Assembly: GCA_001543015.1 (NCBI GenBank)
Contig: LFLC01000032.1
Location: 1 to 62,388 of the forward strand
Direction: 5' to 3'
DNA from: Nitrosopumilus sp. LS_AOA
Lineage (GTDB): Archaea; Thermoproteota; Nitrososphaeria; Nitrososphaerales; Nitrosopumilaceae
Length of the DNA stretch: 62,388 bases
This document shows positions 35,528 to 44,251 of this stretch, one piece after another (position 1 is the stretch's first letter; every line of letters begins with the position of its first letter). The translations under genes were made by a program, and so were the position numbers. The notes beneath the pieces were generated by a model. The model was not told where the DNA came from. It was given only the letters and a program-made list of their open reading frames with translations, and did not search any database.

Positions 35528-38389
35528 TTGATTTTGTATAGTGCCTCTACTGATAAGCAAGCTCCGCCTCCTGATGCTGGAAAATACATCAGATTAGGTA
35601 TAGTTGCTATACTTGGCGTCATAATTTTTGCTACAGTAGGCAATCAGGCAGTAACTTTATCGATGAATTTTACTGAATTTGGAGAACAATTCACAAAACC
35701 ACTCTTTTACACATTAGTATCTACAATAATTTTATCCATAATTGCACTTGTACGTGTAAATATTGTTGGACGATCTTCTATTTTCTGGTATGCAATTAGT
35801 ACAGGAATCAAGTTTCTTGGACAAGGAGGACAACAGCCACTTGCATCTAGTTTTTCAAGTTTCAAAAACTACAAACTAACTTCACCACAATTTGTTATTT
35901 GGCAGATTACAAAGATTCTCCTTTTTGGAGCATTTTTTGCAAATATCATGTTTGGATTTGCAGCAATATCATTTATTGATGGAAATACTTTTGGACTAGA
36001 AAATTTACCAAACTTATTTTCATTACCTTTTGTAACTCCTGACACTGATCCAAATTATGCAGTAGAAAAAGTTGTACCAATGATTCCTGCATTAGTTATT
36101 TTAATTCCTCCAATACTTGCAGCAATTGGATTACGTTTACTTTTGTACGTTGGTGTTCACAGACTTATTGATGTAGTTACATCATATATTCAGGATTCTA
36201 CTGACGGAAAACCAAGATATCTTAATTATGTTTCAACTATAGAAGGAATTTTTGGAATAGCAATTATTTGGATTGGAATTAATCTTTTCTTTACTGATCA
36301 AATTGATTATAATACAAGATATGTAATTGGGGGCACACTAGTTATTGGTTTTGCATTAATCGCATTTGCAGTATTTGATAGAATTAGAGCAAAGGTTCTT
36401 ACTCACATGTTTAAACGAGATGTGTATATTAGAATTCTAACAATTATTACAATTGCAATAATTGTAGCAGGTGTTGTTTCTGTGAATAATAGTATTGCTG
36501 ATGCAAAAAAGATTGAATATTTGGGTCCATACACTGCACAACAAGTTGGAGTAAACAGATATCTTGGTGAATTAAATGATATACAAGAAAATACTCATGA
36601 TCCTCAACTAACTTCAGTTTCTGCAAATAATATCAATAATTATGTACAACAAAACAGTGATGTTCTTGATGTTATTAGAATTTGGGACTGGGAAGCAGCT
36701 TTTGCTAAACTAAAACCTGAAATTGGTTTAATTCCTTATGTGGACTTTGAAGATAACGATATTCTTCGTTTTAACAATACTTTGTATTGGACAGCCTCAA
36801 TGAAACCAATTTTACCATCATCAGTTAGTCTTGATAATAGATGGTATAACGAGCATCTTGTTTATACTCACGTTCCAAATGGATTTCTTACTTTAGAGGC
36901 AACTAGTGGACAAATTGTTAATAGTGACAAATTTTTCAAACAAAGAGAAATTTACTATGGTGAGGGTGGATTATTTGAACAAACTTGGTCTGGTTATCCT
37001 ACTTCTAGAGGTTCTGAGAGTGCAGAACTTGGAGGAGTATCTTATTCAGGTTTAGGTGGATTGGATGTTGCACCACCGTTAAGTTGGATATTTGAGCCAA
37101 ACTTTGTACTTTCATTTCCTTCTGAACCAGTTCACATAATGAGATACAAAGATGTTCATGACAGAATGGAAATATTGTATCCATATTTTCTTTATAATTT
37201 GTTTGGACAAGAATTAGATTCAATTCCTGTTACTGATGGAACAAACTCTTATTGGTTAATCCCATTAATTATTGGATTTGATACACATGATGTACCATGG
37301 TCTGTTGGAAATCCATACTTACGTTTGGTAGGCTATGCACTTGTAGATTCATACAATGGTGATATTCAATTATTAAAAACCGGAGATGATTTCTTTGCAG
37401 AAATGTTTGTTAGTCAATACTCTGATCAATTCATACCAATTCCAGCATGGTTAGAAGAACAAGTTAGATATCCTGCTGAATTATTTAATTGGAAAACAGA
37501 GATGTACAATATTTACCATGTAACTGATGTTGAGACATTTATTCAAGCCAATGAATTTTATGAAATTCCTCGTGGTCTTGATACCTATTATGTTGAAGCA
37601 AAACCACCAGGATTTTCAGAAACTGAGTTTATAGGATTATTGTCATTAGAATTAAGAGGATCTCAGGGAAGAAATCTTGCAGGTTACATGATAGTTGAAA
37701 ATGATCTTGCAAATCTAGGTGATTTACAATTTTATGAAGTTCCATTAAATTCTACAACAAAATTAATTGGTCCAACTGCAGTTAGAGAGGCACTAGATAG
37801 AGATCCTGATTTCGCTCAACTAAAGACACTTTTGAGAAATCCAAGAATTGGTGATAATATTTTGTATCGTGTAGGTAATCATGATGTATACTTTATTCCA
37901 GTGTATACTGCTGGTGCTGGAGGAGTAGTTGCTCAACTAGGCACAATTGCTGCAGTTGGTGCTGCATTTAATGGAGAATACTTTGTTGGACTAGGAGAAA
38001 CTCAAGAAGCAGCATTTGAAGCATATCTGAAGAAAGTTTCAGGTGTTGCATCATCTACTACAGTAGCTGATGATGATTATGTTGAACTAGTAAAAGATGA
38101 TAGAATTGATATCATAAAGTCTGTGTTTGAGAAAAATGACATATCAATTGCTGAACCAACATCAATTCAAATTCCGTTGTCATTTAATGAAGGAGAAATA
38201 ATCTTCTTTACTGAAAATGATCAGGCAGAGGCTGAAGAATTCCTAGCTGAATTCATTGATGACTTTGTAAAGCCACGTACTGATAGAGTATTCATGTGGC
38301 AAGAAGAAAATAATCTTAATGTGGGAACCATATTAGTTAAAGATGGAATTCCTGAGATACATTATGTCTCAATTGAGGTAGGCAACTAA
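35528..38389 (+). CDS. UPF0182 family large membrane protein
   Basis: 953 residues with a TTG start; another TTG is two codons on, and no ATG is nearby. Residues about 20-330 contain around seven TM helices (LGIVAILGVIIFATVGNQAV, VRVNIVGRSSIFWYAI, IWQITKILLFGAFFANIMF). A large extracytoplasmic region follows with the family-typical VGVNRYLGELNDIQ, IRIWDWEAAFAKLKPEIGLIPYV and EQVRYPAELFNWKTEMYNIYHV. This matches COG1615/UPF0182, widespread but of unknown function. It is the largest gene here, directly abutting the glutaminase gene. Confidence 0.85.
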   Translation: MILYSASTDKQAPPPDAGKYIRLGIVAILGVIIFATVGNQAVTLSMNFTEFGEQFTKPLFYTLVSTIILSIIALVRVNIVGRSSIFWYAISTGIKFLGQGGQQPLASSFSSFKNYKLTSPQFVIWQITKILLFGAFFANIMFGFAAISFIDGNTFGLENLPNLFSLPFVTPDTDPNYAVEKVVPMIPALVILIPPILAAIGLRLLLYVGVHRLIDVVTSYIQDSTDGKPRYLNYVSTIEGIFGIAIIWIGINLFFTDQIDYNTRYVIGGTLVIGFALIAFAVFDRIRAKVLTHMFKRDVYIRILTIITIAIIVAGVVSVNNSIADAKKIEYLGPYTAQQVGVNRYLGELNDIQENTHDPQLTSVSANNINNYVQQNSDVLDVIRIWDWEAAFAKLKPEIGLIPYVDFEDNDILRFNNTLYWTASMKPILPSSVSLDNRWYNEHLVYTHVPNGFLTLEATSGQIVNSDKFFKQREIYYGEGGLFEQTWSGYPTSRGSESAELGGVSYSGLGGLDVAPPLSWIFEPNFVLSFPSEPVHIMRYKDVHDRMEILYPYFLYNLFGQELDSIPVTDGTNSYWLIPLIIGFDTHDVPWSVGNPYLRLVGYALVDSYNGDIQLLKTGDDFFAEMFVSQYSDQFIPIPAWLEEQVRYPAELFNWKTEMYNIYHVTDVETFIQANEFYEIPRGLDTYYVEAKPPGFSETEFIGLLSLELRGSQGRNLAGYMIVENDLANLGDLQFYEVPLNSTTKLIGPTAVREALDRDPDFAQLKTLLRNPRIGDNILYRVGNHDVYFIPVYTAGAGGVVAQLGTIAAVGAAFNGEYFVGLGETQEAAFEAYLKKVSGVASSTTVADDDYVELVKDDRIDIIKSVFEKNDISIAEPTSIQIPLSFNEGEIIFFTENDQAEAEEFLAEFIDDFVKPRTDRVFMWQEENNLNVGTILVKDGIPEIHYVSIEVGN

Positions 38390-38932
38390 TTGCTACTTGT
38401 TGTTGATAATGGTTCAATTTACACAAAAAATTTAACTGATTATCTAAACGAGAAAAATATTTCATTTGAGAAACATACTCCTCAACTTTTTGATTTAGAT
38501 TCTCTTAAAAATTATAATTCTATAATTTTATCAGGAAGAAGAAAAAATGAAAAAAAGATTAATCAAATAAATTCAAAAATAATTATTCAATCAATTAAAA
38601 ATAATGTGAAATTACTTGGTATTTGTTATGGAGCAGAAATTTTAGCTTTAACATTGGGTGGAACGATTAAAAAATCTCAATCACTTCAAAAAGGTAATGA
38701 AACAATCAAAATTTTTAAAGATAATTTAATTTCAAATGATACTTTGAATGTCTTTGAGAGTCATGGGTATGAGATATCTAAATTACCAGGCGTATTAATT
38801 CCACTTGCAGAATCACAGAACTGTAAATATGAAATTATTCAATATGAAAAAAAATTGATTTTTGGAACCCAATTTCATCCTGAAATGAGCAAAGATGGTC
38901 ATGATTTAATTCAAAAGTTTTGCTTACTCTGA
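38390..38932 (+). CDS. Class I glutamine amidotransferase (GMP synthase glutaminase subunit type)
   Basis: 180 residues with a TTG start immediately after the UPF0182 stop. The class I glutaminase triad is visible: nucleophile Cys in KLLGICYGAEILAL, and His/Glu in IFGTQFHPEMSKDG. The short stand-alone length and LVVDNGSIYTKNL start resemble archaeal GuaA subunit A, which hands ammonia to a separate ATP-PPase subunit. That partner is not in the window, so the GuaA assignment is probable rather than certain. Confidence 0.78.
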   Translation: MLLVVDNGSIYTKNLTDYLNEKNISFEKHTPQLFDLDSLKNYNSIILSGRRKNEKKINQINSKIIIQSIKNNVKLLGICYGAEILALTLGGTIKKSQSLQKGNETIKIFKDNLISNDTLNVFESHGYEISKLPGVLIPLAESQNCKYEIIQYEKKLIFGTQFHPEMSKDGHDLIQKFCLL

Positions 38933-38966
38933 TTGATTTTAATTACTCTTAGATTTTTTCTCATTC

Positions 38967-39929
38967 ATGGAACAAGATGTTCATGAATTAATTTTACCAC
39001 TAGTTGATGAGGAAAATATTTGTCTCCCATTACCAATTAACGTAGTTTCCAAATATTGGAATATTGAATTACCTATGGCTGAAGCCATAGAAACTGCAAA
39101 AAAATATTCAGGTTTTGATGGAAGTATTCTAATTGAAGGAATAGAGTCTGCTGAAAGACATGGATTAACATGCAAAATTATTCATTCATCGTTATCTGAA
39201 TTAAAAAAAATCATTGATGCTGGTATTCCGCCAATTGTTATTTTACCAGGAATTCCTGAAATTACACAACATGCATCAATAATTACTGGTTATAATGATG
39301 AAGAAAAAACAATTCTTCATTATATTCAGAAAGGAAACCAAAAGGGTGAACAACAAGAAGGTGCAATACCTCAAGATATTTTTGAAAATGAATGGTCTGA
39401 AGAAGGTAATTTAGTGATAGTACTTGCACCAAATGATATTTTATCTTCTCTAAAACTTGAAAATGATTCTAGTAACAAATCAAATAGATTGTGTTTTGAT
39501 TCAGAAAGATCAAGTATACTAAAAAATTATTCTAATGCACTTGAATCATTAAAGCAGGCAATAGAAATAACACCAAAAAATCCAACTGCTCTACATCTTT
39601 TAGGTTCTTTAATGAATGAGCAAAACTCAACAGAGTGTGTACAATTTTATGAAAAATGTTTAGAAATCAACAACAGATCATACTTGACATTTAATGGACT
39701 GGGAAATTTTTATCTTAAATCAAACCAATTTGAAAAGGCAGAAAATTATTACACCAAAGCTATCACAATTGATCCAAAAAGATCAGCCAAAATTTACAAA
39801 AATCGTGCTTTTCTTAGAGAAAAACAAAATAAAAATTCAGATGCAAAAGATGATCTTAAAAGTTATTTGAAATATTTTCCTAAAGCCAAAGATAGGGGAA
39901 TAATAGAACAGGCTATAAGAGAACTTTAA
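38967..39929 (+). CDS. C39-like papain-fold peptidase domain fused to TPR repeats
   Basis: 320 residues. N-terminal domain: ENICLPLPINVVSKYWNIE resembles the Cys-containing helix of C39/BtrH-like peptidases (D-x-C-G/L-P...YW), and ITQHASIITGYNDEEKTILHY the His/Asp segment. ILPGIPE and the DGSILIEGIESAERHGL segment also fit. From about residue 175, TPR units follow (ALESLKQAIEITPKNPTALHL, YLKSNQFEKAENYYTKAI). No signal peptide is seen, so it is probably cytoplasmic. The substrate is unknown; a processing or amidase role is a guess. Confidence 0.7.
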   Translation: MEQDVHELILPLVDEENICLPLPINVVSKYWNIELPMAEAIETAKKYSGFDGSILIEGIESAERHGLTCKIIHSSLSELKKIIDAGIPPIVILPGIPEITQHASIITGYNDEEKTILHYIQKGNQKGEQQEGAIPQDIFENEWSEEGNLVIVLAPNDILSSLKLENDSSNKSNRLCFDSERSSILKNYSNALESLKQAIEITPKNPTALHLLGSLMNEQNSTECVQFYEKCLEINNRSYLTFNGLGNFYLKSNQFEKAENYYTKAITIDPKRSAKIYKNRAFLREKQNKNSDAKDDLKSYLKYFPKAKDRGIIEQAIREL

Positions 39930-40008
39930 GATTTTAGAAACAAAGTTCCTAAAAACCGTTTAAATATTTTATACTAATTAATATGAAAGATTAATAATTT
40001 TTTTTAAC

Positions 40009-40944
40009 ATGAACAAAAAAATTGTTTTCTCAATTTTTCTTGCTTTTATTATATCATTTTCAATATTTATTATTTTTCAATATAATAATTGGAATTCTCT
40101 AGGACCTCTTCAAGAAGATTTTTTTAATAAAAATATAAAAAATTCTAAATCAACAATTTTACTCTTAGGTGCAAGTGATGTGGGAATGTTAAATGTAACA
40201 AGAATTCAATCATCAATCACAGAAAAATATGAAAATTATGAAGTTTTTAATCTTGCAATATCTGGAGACAAACCATCAAAAAGACTTCGTCAAATTGATG
40301 AAATCATATTGTTTCAACCTAAAATAATTCTGTATGGTATTGGATTACGAGATTTATCATCAGAAAATTATTTGTTTAATGACTATCTCCCAAATCCATC
40401 AATTTATGTATCAAATTTCTTTTGGTTAATATCGCCACCTTTTTTTGATAATCCAAAACTTGTCACTCTAAATTTTCTTAAAGATTTAATTAATTATAGA
40501 AATGAAATTGCTAATTTTGAAGAACATACTCCATTTTTTCATTATAAACCAGAATATGACAGTGTAACTAATCTTGAGGAATTAGAAAAAATGTATAATG
40601 ATGATAATCAATTACATATTCCAAAGTTTGATAATAATAAAGAATTTAAATCTCTAAAATTTTTGTTAGAAAAATTTTCGGAAAATGATATTAAAATTAT
40701 TTTGGTGATTACACCACATAATTCGTATTACACAAATTCTATTTCTCAAACAGACAAAGAAAATTTTTATCACCAAATTGATATTCTTAAATCAAATTCA
40801 AATGTAGATGTTTTTTCACTTATGAATAATTATTCAAAAATGAATATTTGGTTGAGTGAAAATCATATTAGTCATGGTCCCGAAGGAAAAATATACGATG
40901 AAAATATTAGTGAAATCATTTCTCAAATTTTGAAAAATAAGTGA
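40009..40944 (+). CDS. Membrane-anchored SGNH-hydrolase-like protein (DltD/AlgX-like), acylation locus
   Basis: 311 residues. An N-terminal signal anchor (KIVFSIFLAFIISFSIFIIF) places the domain outside the cell. SGNH-like blocks are seen in order: STILLLGASDVG (Ser nucleophile), VFNLAISGDKPSKRL (Gly), ILYGIGLRDL (near the Asn block, here R/D), and SENHISHGPEGKIY (catalytic His). MBOAT O-acylation systems pair with such proteins (DltB-DltD, AlgI-AlgJ/X). The MBOAT gene at 42262 and ACP at 41091 support that role. The missing canonical Asn makes hydrolytic activity uncertain. Confidence 0.65.
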   Translation: MNKKIVFSIFLAFIISFSIFIIFQYNNWNSLGPLQEDFFNKNIKNSKSTILLLGASDVGMLNVTRIQSSITEKYENYEVFNLAISGDKPSKRLRQIDEIILFQPKIILYGIGLRDLSSENYLFNDYLPNPSIYVSNFFWLISPPFFDNPKLVTLNFLKDLINYRNEIANFEEHTPFFHYKPEYDSVTNLEELEKMYNDDNQLHIPKFDNNKEFKSLKFLLEKFSENDIKIILVITPHNSYYTNSISQTDKENFYHQIDILKSNSNVDVFSLMNNYSKMNIWLSENHISHGPEGKIYDENISEIISQILKNK

Positions 40945-41046
40945 GTATTAATGGATAATTCCAAAACTTATTTTTAAAATACTAAAATGATATTTTCTAC
41001 TAAAAAATTTTCTTATTAAAATTGATTTAAAAACATGAAAATAATC

Positions 41047-41069
41047 TAGGAAACCATTTAAATTTCCTA
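41047..41069 (+). promoter_or_regulatory. Inverted repeat around the TATA-like box of the ACP gene
   Basis: TAGGAAA (41047-41053) and TTTCCTA (41063-41069) form a perfect 7-bp inverted repeat with a 9-bp spacer. The enclosed TTTAAATTT lies 26-34 nt before the TTG start at 41091, where a leaderless promoter's TATA box belongs. A repressor bound here would occlude TBP. The cognate regulator is unknown. Confidence 0.45.
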
Positions 41070-41090
41070 CATATGTTGAATTAATATAAT

Positions 41091-41330
41091 TTGTCTCAAG
41101 AATTATATCAAATCATATCAGAAGTAATGTCTATACCACTTTCAGAAATTAATGATGGTTCTGGTCCTGAAAGTATTGACTCTTGGGATTCTTTTAAAGG
41201 CTTATTGTTAGTTGATGAATTAGAATCTAAGTTTAAAATTATATTTTCATTAGAAGAAGTTGTTGATGTTAAAACCGTGGAAGATATTAAAAAACACTTG
41301 AAAAATCATGGTGTAATTTTAAATGATTAA
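41091..41330 (+). CDS. Acyl carrier protein
   Basis: 79 residues with a TTG start. The ACP/PCP four-helix pattern is clear: QIISEVMSIPLSEINDG, the phosphopantetheine site SIDSWDSFKGLLLVDELESKF (Ser of the WDSF motif) shown as IDSWDSFKGLLLV, then IIFSLEEVVDVKTVEDI. The WDSF type is closer to stand-alone biosynthetic/DltC-like carriers than to FabD-type DSLD. Archaea generally lack ACPs, so this is notable. It lies between an SGNH protein and a FabG-like reductase plus MBOAT. A phosphopantetheinyl transferase must exist elsewhere. Confidence 0.85.
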   Translation: MSQELYQIISEVMSIPLSEINDGSGPESIDSWDSFKGLLLVDELESKFKIIFSLEEVVDVKTVEDIKKHLKNHGVILND

Positions 41331-41454
41331 TACATTGGAATTAACTTTTGATGAAATTAAAATTAATGATGTATTCTGTTTTGATATTTTAATAATAGAG
41401 GAAATAATTGATAAATTTAAAGAAATGTCAAGGGTGAATCAAAAATATTGGTGA
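41323..41454 (+). pseudogene. Truncated MaoC-like dehydratase (43-residue N-terminal fragment)
   Basis: A short frame begins at an ATG overlapping the ACP stop (ATGATTAA) and ends at TGA 41452-41454. Its sequence LTFDEIKINDVFCFD followed by IIEEIIDKFKEMS reproduces the N-terminus of MaoC/hot-dog enoyl hydratases (F-DDIKVGDVF-F...T..DI.KFA.LSGD), but it stops where the conserved SGDxNPxH region should begin. The rest of the roughly 130-residue domain is absent before FabG starts at 41462. It is therefore a deletion remnant, or a micro-protein kept for coupling. Confidence 0.6.
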
Positions 41455-41461
41455 GAATAAT

Positions 41462-42208
41462 TTGCTAAAAGGAAAAACAATTCTAATTACTGGCGCAAAC
41501 GGTGGATTAGGTTACGCTATTTCTAAAAAGTTATTTGAAAAAAATTCTAATTTGATATTATTATATAATAAAAATGATGACAATATCAACAAATTAATTC
41601 ATTATTCAAAAAATTCTAAAAATAAAATTAAAACTTACAAAGTTGATCTACTCAATGATAATAATCTTGAGAAAGTATTAAAAAAAATTACTAAAAATGA
41701 ATCAATTGATATTTTTATTCATTCTACATCATTTTCTTTAGAACACGATCAGATTATTGATTCAAAATGGAGTGATTTTCAACATCATATTGAATTACAA
41801 ACTAAATCTTTTTTCCAAATAAGTAAAAGTATAATTCCAAAAATGAAGAAAAAAAAATCTGGGAAAATTATCGGAATTTTAAGCTCATCTGTAATAGGAC
41901 GACCACCTTCATCTCTTAGTCCATATATTGTAGCAAAATATTCATTGTTAGGTTTAATCAAAACATTAGCTGTTGAATTAGGTCCATACGGAATTACATG
42001 TAATGGAATTTCTCCTTCAATGTGTGAAACACCATTAACGAAAAAATTTCCAAAAAAAATGAAGGAAATTAATGCAAATGATATTCCATTAAAAAGACTA
42101 GTTTTTCCGGATGAAATTGCTTCTACTGTGTTATATCTTTGCTCTCAAATGTCAAATTTTGTAAATGGTGAAAATATCATTATATCTGGAGGACAATCCA
42201 TGCATTAA
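41462..42208 (+). CDS. FabG-like 3-oxoacyl-[ACP] reductase (SDR)
   Basis: 248 residues with a TTG start. TGANGGLGYAISKKL (cofactor), YKVDLLND, IHSTSFS in place of NNAG, catalytic Ser in GILSSSVIG and YIVAKYSLLGLIKTLAVEL (YxxxK), then GITCNGISPSMCETPL. ENIIISGGQSMH at the end is the FabG-like C-terminus. Its neighbours (ACP, MaoC fragment, MBOAT) suggest it reduces a carrier-bound 3-oxoacyl chain rather than a free metabolite, but the true substrate is not shown. Confidence 0.8.
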   Translation: MLKGKTILITGANGGLGYAISKKLFEKNSNLILLYNKNDDNINKLIHYSKNSKNKIKTYKVDLLNDNNLEKVLKKITKNESIDIFIHSTSFSLEHDQIIDSKWSDFQHHIELQTKSFFQISKSIIPKMKKKKSGKIIGILSSSVIGRPPSSLSPYIVAKYSLLGLIKTLAVELGPYGITCNGISPSMCETPLTKKFPKKMKEINANDIPLKRLVFPDEIASTVLYLCSQMSNFVNGENIIISGGQSMH

Positions 42209-42261
42209 CTACAAATTTTTCTAAATCATTATATTCCAAAATTTAATTATCAATTTAAGAA

Positions 42262-43731
42262 ATGTTATTCAACACAATCGATTTTGTAATATTTTTTATT
42301 TTTGTTTTATCTTTATTTGTAGTAATTAAAAATCGAAAATATCAACATACTTTGTTATTATTTGCAAGTCTTTTTTTCTTTTATTATTCAAGTAACTATC
42401 TAATTACACTATTAATTTTTTCAACAATTCTTGATTTTTATCTTGGTAAAGAAATTTATAAATCAAAAACAAAATCAAAGAAAAAATTTCTCTTATTTTT
42501 GAGTCTTGCTGGAAATCTTGGAATGTTAGGATTTTTTAAATATACAGATTTTGCAATAGATCAAATTAATTATGTATTATTTAGTATGAATTTTGAATCT
42601 TCTATTCCTCATTTAGACTTAATTTTACCGATCGGAATTTCATTTTATACATTTCAAACATTAAGTTATACAATTGACATTTATCGTGGAAATCTAATAC
42701 CCTCTAAATCTCTTCGTGAATTTGCAATTTTTGTTGCATTTTTTCCATCTTTGGTTGCAGGACCAATTATTAGAGCAAGAGATTTTCTTCCTCAATTACG
42801 AGAAAAAATTAATGGTACCTATAATGGAAAACTAAAACAAATTATTATTCAAAATACAAATTTAAAATTTGGAATAACTTTGATGGCAATAGGTTTTTTT
42901 AAAAAAATATTTTTTGCAGATAATATCGCTCCACTAGTAAACAATATTTTTGCAAACCCAATAGGTTTTGATTCTTCTACTATCTTTTTAGGTTCAATAG
43001 CATCTGGAATACAAATTTATTGTGATTTTTCAGGTTATTCTGATATTGCAATTGGCGCAGCAATGATAATTGGTATTAAAATTTCAAAAAATTTTAACAA
43101 CCCATTTTTTGCTACATCGCCAGCAAATTTTTGGGATAGATGGCATATTTCATTATCTTCGTGGGTAAGAGATTATCTTTATTATCCATTAATGTTTAAA
43201 CGAAGAAAATCCATAATTGTTGTATCTGGAACATTATTGTTTACAATGTTAGTATTAGGATTGTGGCATGGTTCTGGTTGGAATTTTCTTTTATTTGGTT
43301 TAATTCATGGACTAGTAATTTCTGGACATCGGTTATTAGCTCATATAATGCCTGAAAAAATAAAAAATCCATTTAAAACAAAAATAGGAATTTTATTTTC
43401 AATTTCTATTACACAATACTTTGTTTTCTTAGCTTGGATTCCTTTTAGAATAGATGATTCTGAAAAACTATTTTATGCAATGGGAAAATTTGTTTTCCTA
43501 GATTTTCAAATTACACAATTACTTCACCAAATAAATCTAAATCTTTTTTCTTCTTTATTGATAATATTATTTATTTTATTAAGTATAATTTCTTTTAAGA
43601 AAACTGATCTTCTCTTTAGAATTTCAAACCTAAAACTTCGATATTGGATTATATTCATGATTTTTATTATGATACCAATTTTCTTCTTTTATGATGGAAA
43701 TCCAGAAGATTTCATCTACTTTAGATTTTAA
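42262..43731 (+). CDS. MBOAT-family membrane O-acyltransferase (DltB/AlgI-like)
   Basis: 489 residues with about eleven TM helices. Family motifs: LPIGISFYTFQTLSYTIDIYRG, FFPSLVAGPIIRARDFLPQL, FWDRWHISLSSWVRDYLYYPL and the catalytic His in LGLWHGSGWNFLLFGLIHG (near residue 335). DltB/AlgI-type MBOATs move acyl groups across the membrane onto surface polymers. Paired here with an ACP and an SGNH protein, it would transfer a carrier-bound acyl group to an extracellular glycan or glycolipid (inferred). Confidence 0.9.
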   Translation: MLFNTIDFVIFFIFVLSLFVVIKNRKYQHTLLLFASLFFFYYSSNYLITLLIFSTILDFYLGKEIYKSKTKSKKKFLLFLSLAGNLGMLGFFKYTDFAIDQINYVLFSMNFESSIPHLDLILPIGISFYTFQTLSYTIDIYRGNLIPSKSLREFAIFVAFFPSLVAGPIIRARDFLPQLREKINGTYNGKLKQIIIQNTNLKFGITLMAIGFFKKIFFADNIAPLVNNIFANPIGFDSSTIFLGSIASGIQIYCDFSGYSDIAIGAAMIIGIKISKNFNNPFFATSPANFWDRWHISLSSWVRDYLYYPLMFKRRKSIIVVSGTLLFTMLVLGLWHGSGWNFLLFGLIHGLVISGHRLLAHIMPEKIKNPFKTKIGILFSISITQYFVFLAWIPFRIDDSEKLFYAMGKFVFLDFQITQLLHQINLNLFSSLLIILFILLSIISFKKTDLLFRISNLKLRYWIIFMIFIMIPIFFFYDGNPEDFIYFRF

Positions 43732-43755
43732 TCATTTTATTTCTAGAATTTGATA

Positions 43756-43829
43756 TGCGGAGTGCGGGATTTGAACCCGCGGCCTTCAGCTTGGGAAGCT
43801 GACGTCATACCAGACTAAACTAACTCCGC
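43756..43829 (-). tRNA. tRNA-Gly (anticodon CCC)
   Basis: On the minus strand the acceptor GCGGAGT pairs with ACTCCGC, with discriminator A. The anticodon arm TCAGC-TTCCCAA-GCTGA gives CCC, and the T arm GCGGGTTCAAATCCCGC is canonical. It is 74 nt without an intron and without an encoded CCA. Confidence 0.95.
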
Positions 43830-43881
43830 TTAGGTGGCATTCATTAATTATGATTAAATATCTTGATTGAATAATTATGTC

Positions 43882-44055
43882 ATGGATGCAAAATGCCCAG
43901 AATGTGAAAGAGTTGCAATTTTAGATGATGAGATTACTAGAGTAAAATGCCCCCATTGTAATTTTGAGGCAGATTATGATACTTATCTTGAAATTATGAA
44001 AGACCAAGCAATGAATATGGTATCTGATTATATTCCCGACAGATCTGGAATTTGA
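43882..44055 (+). CDS. Small zinc-ribbon protein
   Basis: 57 residues from the ATG at 43882 (MDAKCPECERV). An in-frame TTG at 43867 would add five residues. Two CxxC knuckles, CPEC and CPHC, 18 residues apart form a single zinc ribbon, followed by an acidic helix (TYLEIMKDQAMNMV). It converges directly on the 40-residue zinc-ribbon gene at 44056. The role is probably nucleic-acid or protein binding and is not known. Confidence 0.7.
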   Translation: MDAKCPECERVAILDDEITRVKCPHCNFEADYDTYLEIMKDQAMNMVSDYIPDRSGI

Positions 44056-44178
44056 TTACCAATAACTTCCTTTATCTGAGCAATCCAAGTGAGCACCACA
44101 GTTCGGACAAAACATATGGCATGCTTGCATGTCCACCATTTTATTATCACACTTTGGGCACTTGATGTCTTCTACCAT
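44056..44178 (-). CDS. 40-residue zinc-ribbon microprotein
   Basis: ATG at 44178, stop TAA at 44056-44058. MVEDIKCPKCDNKMVDMQ is followed by HMFCPNCGAHLDC. Two CxxC knuckles spaced like a zinc ribbon, with extra Cys and His, make coding by chance unlikely. The stop is immediately adjacent to the stop of the convergent zinc-ribbon gene. The function is unknown; a short ribbon of this type can be a subunit or adaptor. Confidence 0.75.
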   Translation of the reverse strand: MVEDIKCPKCDNKMVDMQACHMFCPNCGAHLDCSDKGSYW

Positions 44179-44251
44179 TATTCTCTTTTACAGTCTTGAT
44201 TTAAAAATAATGTCCAAAGCTTAATTAGACGTTCAACTTTTTTTTGAATAC

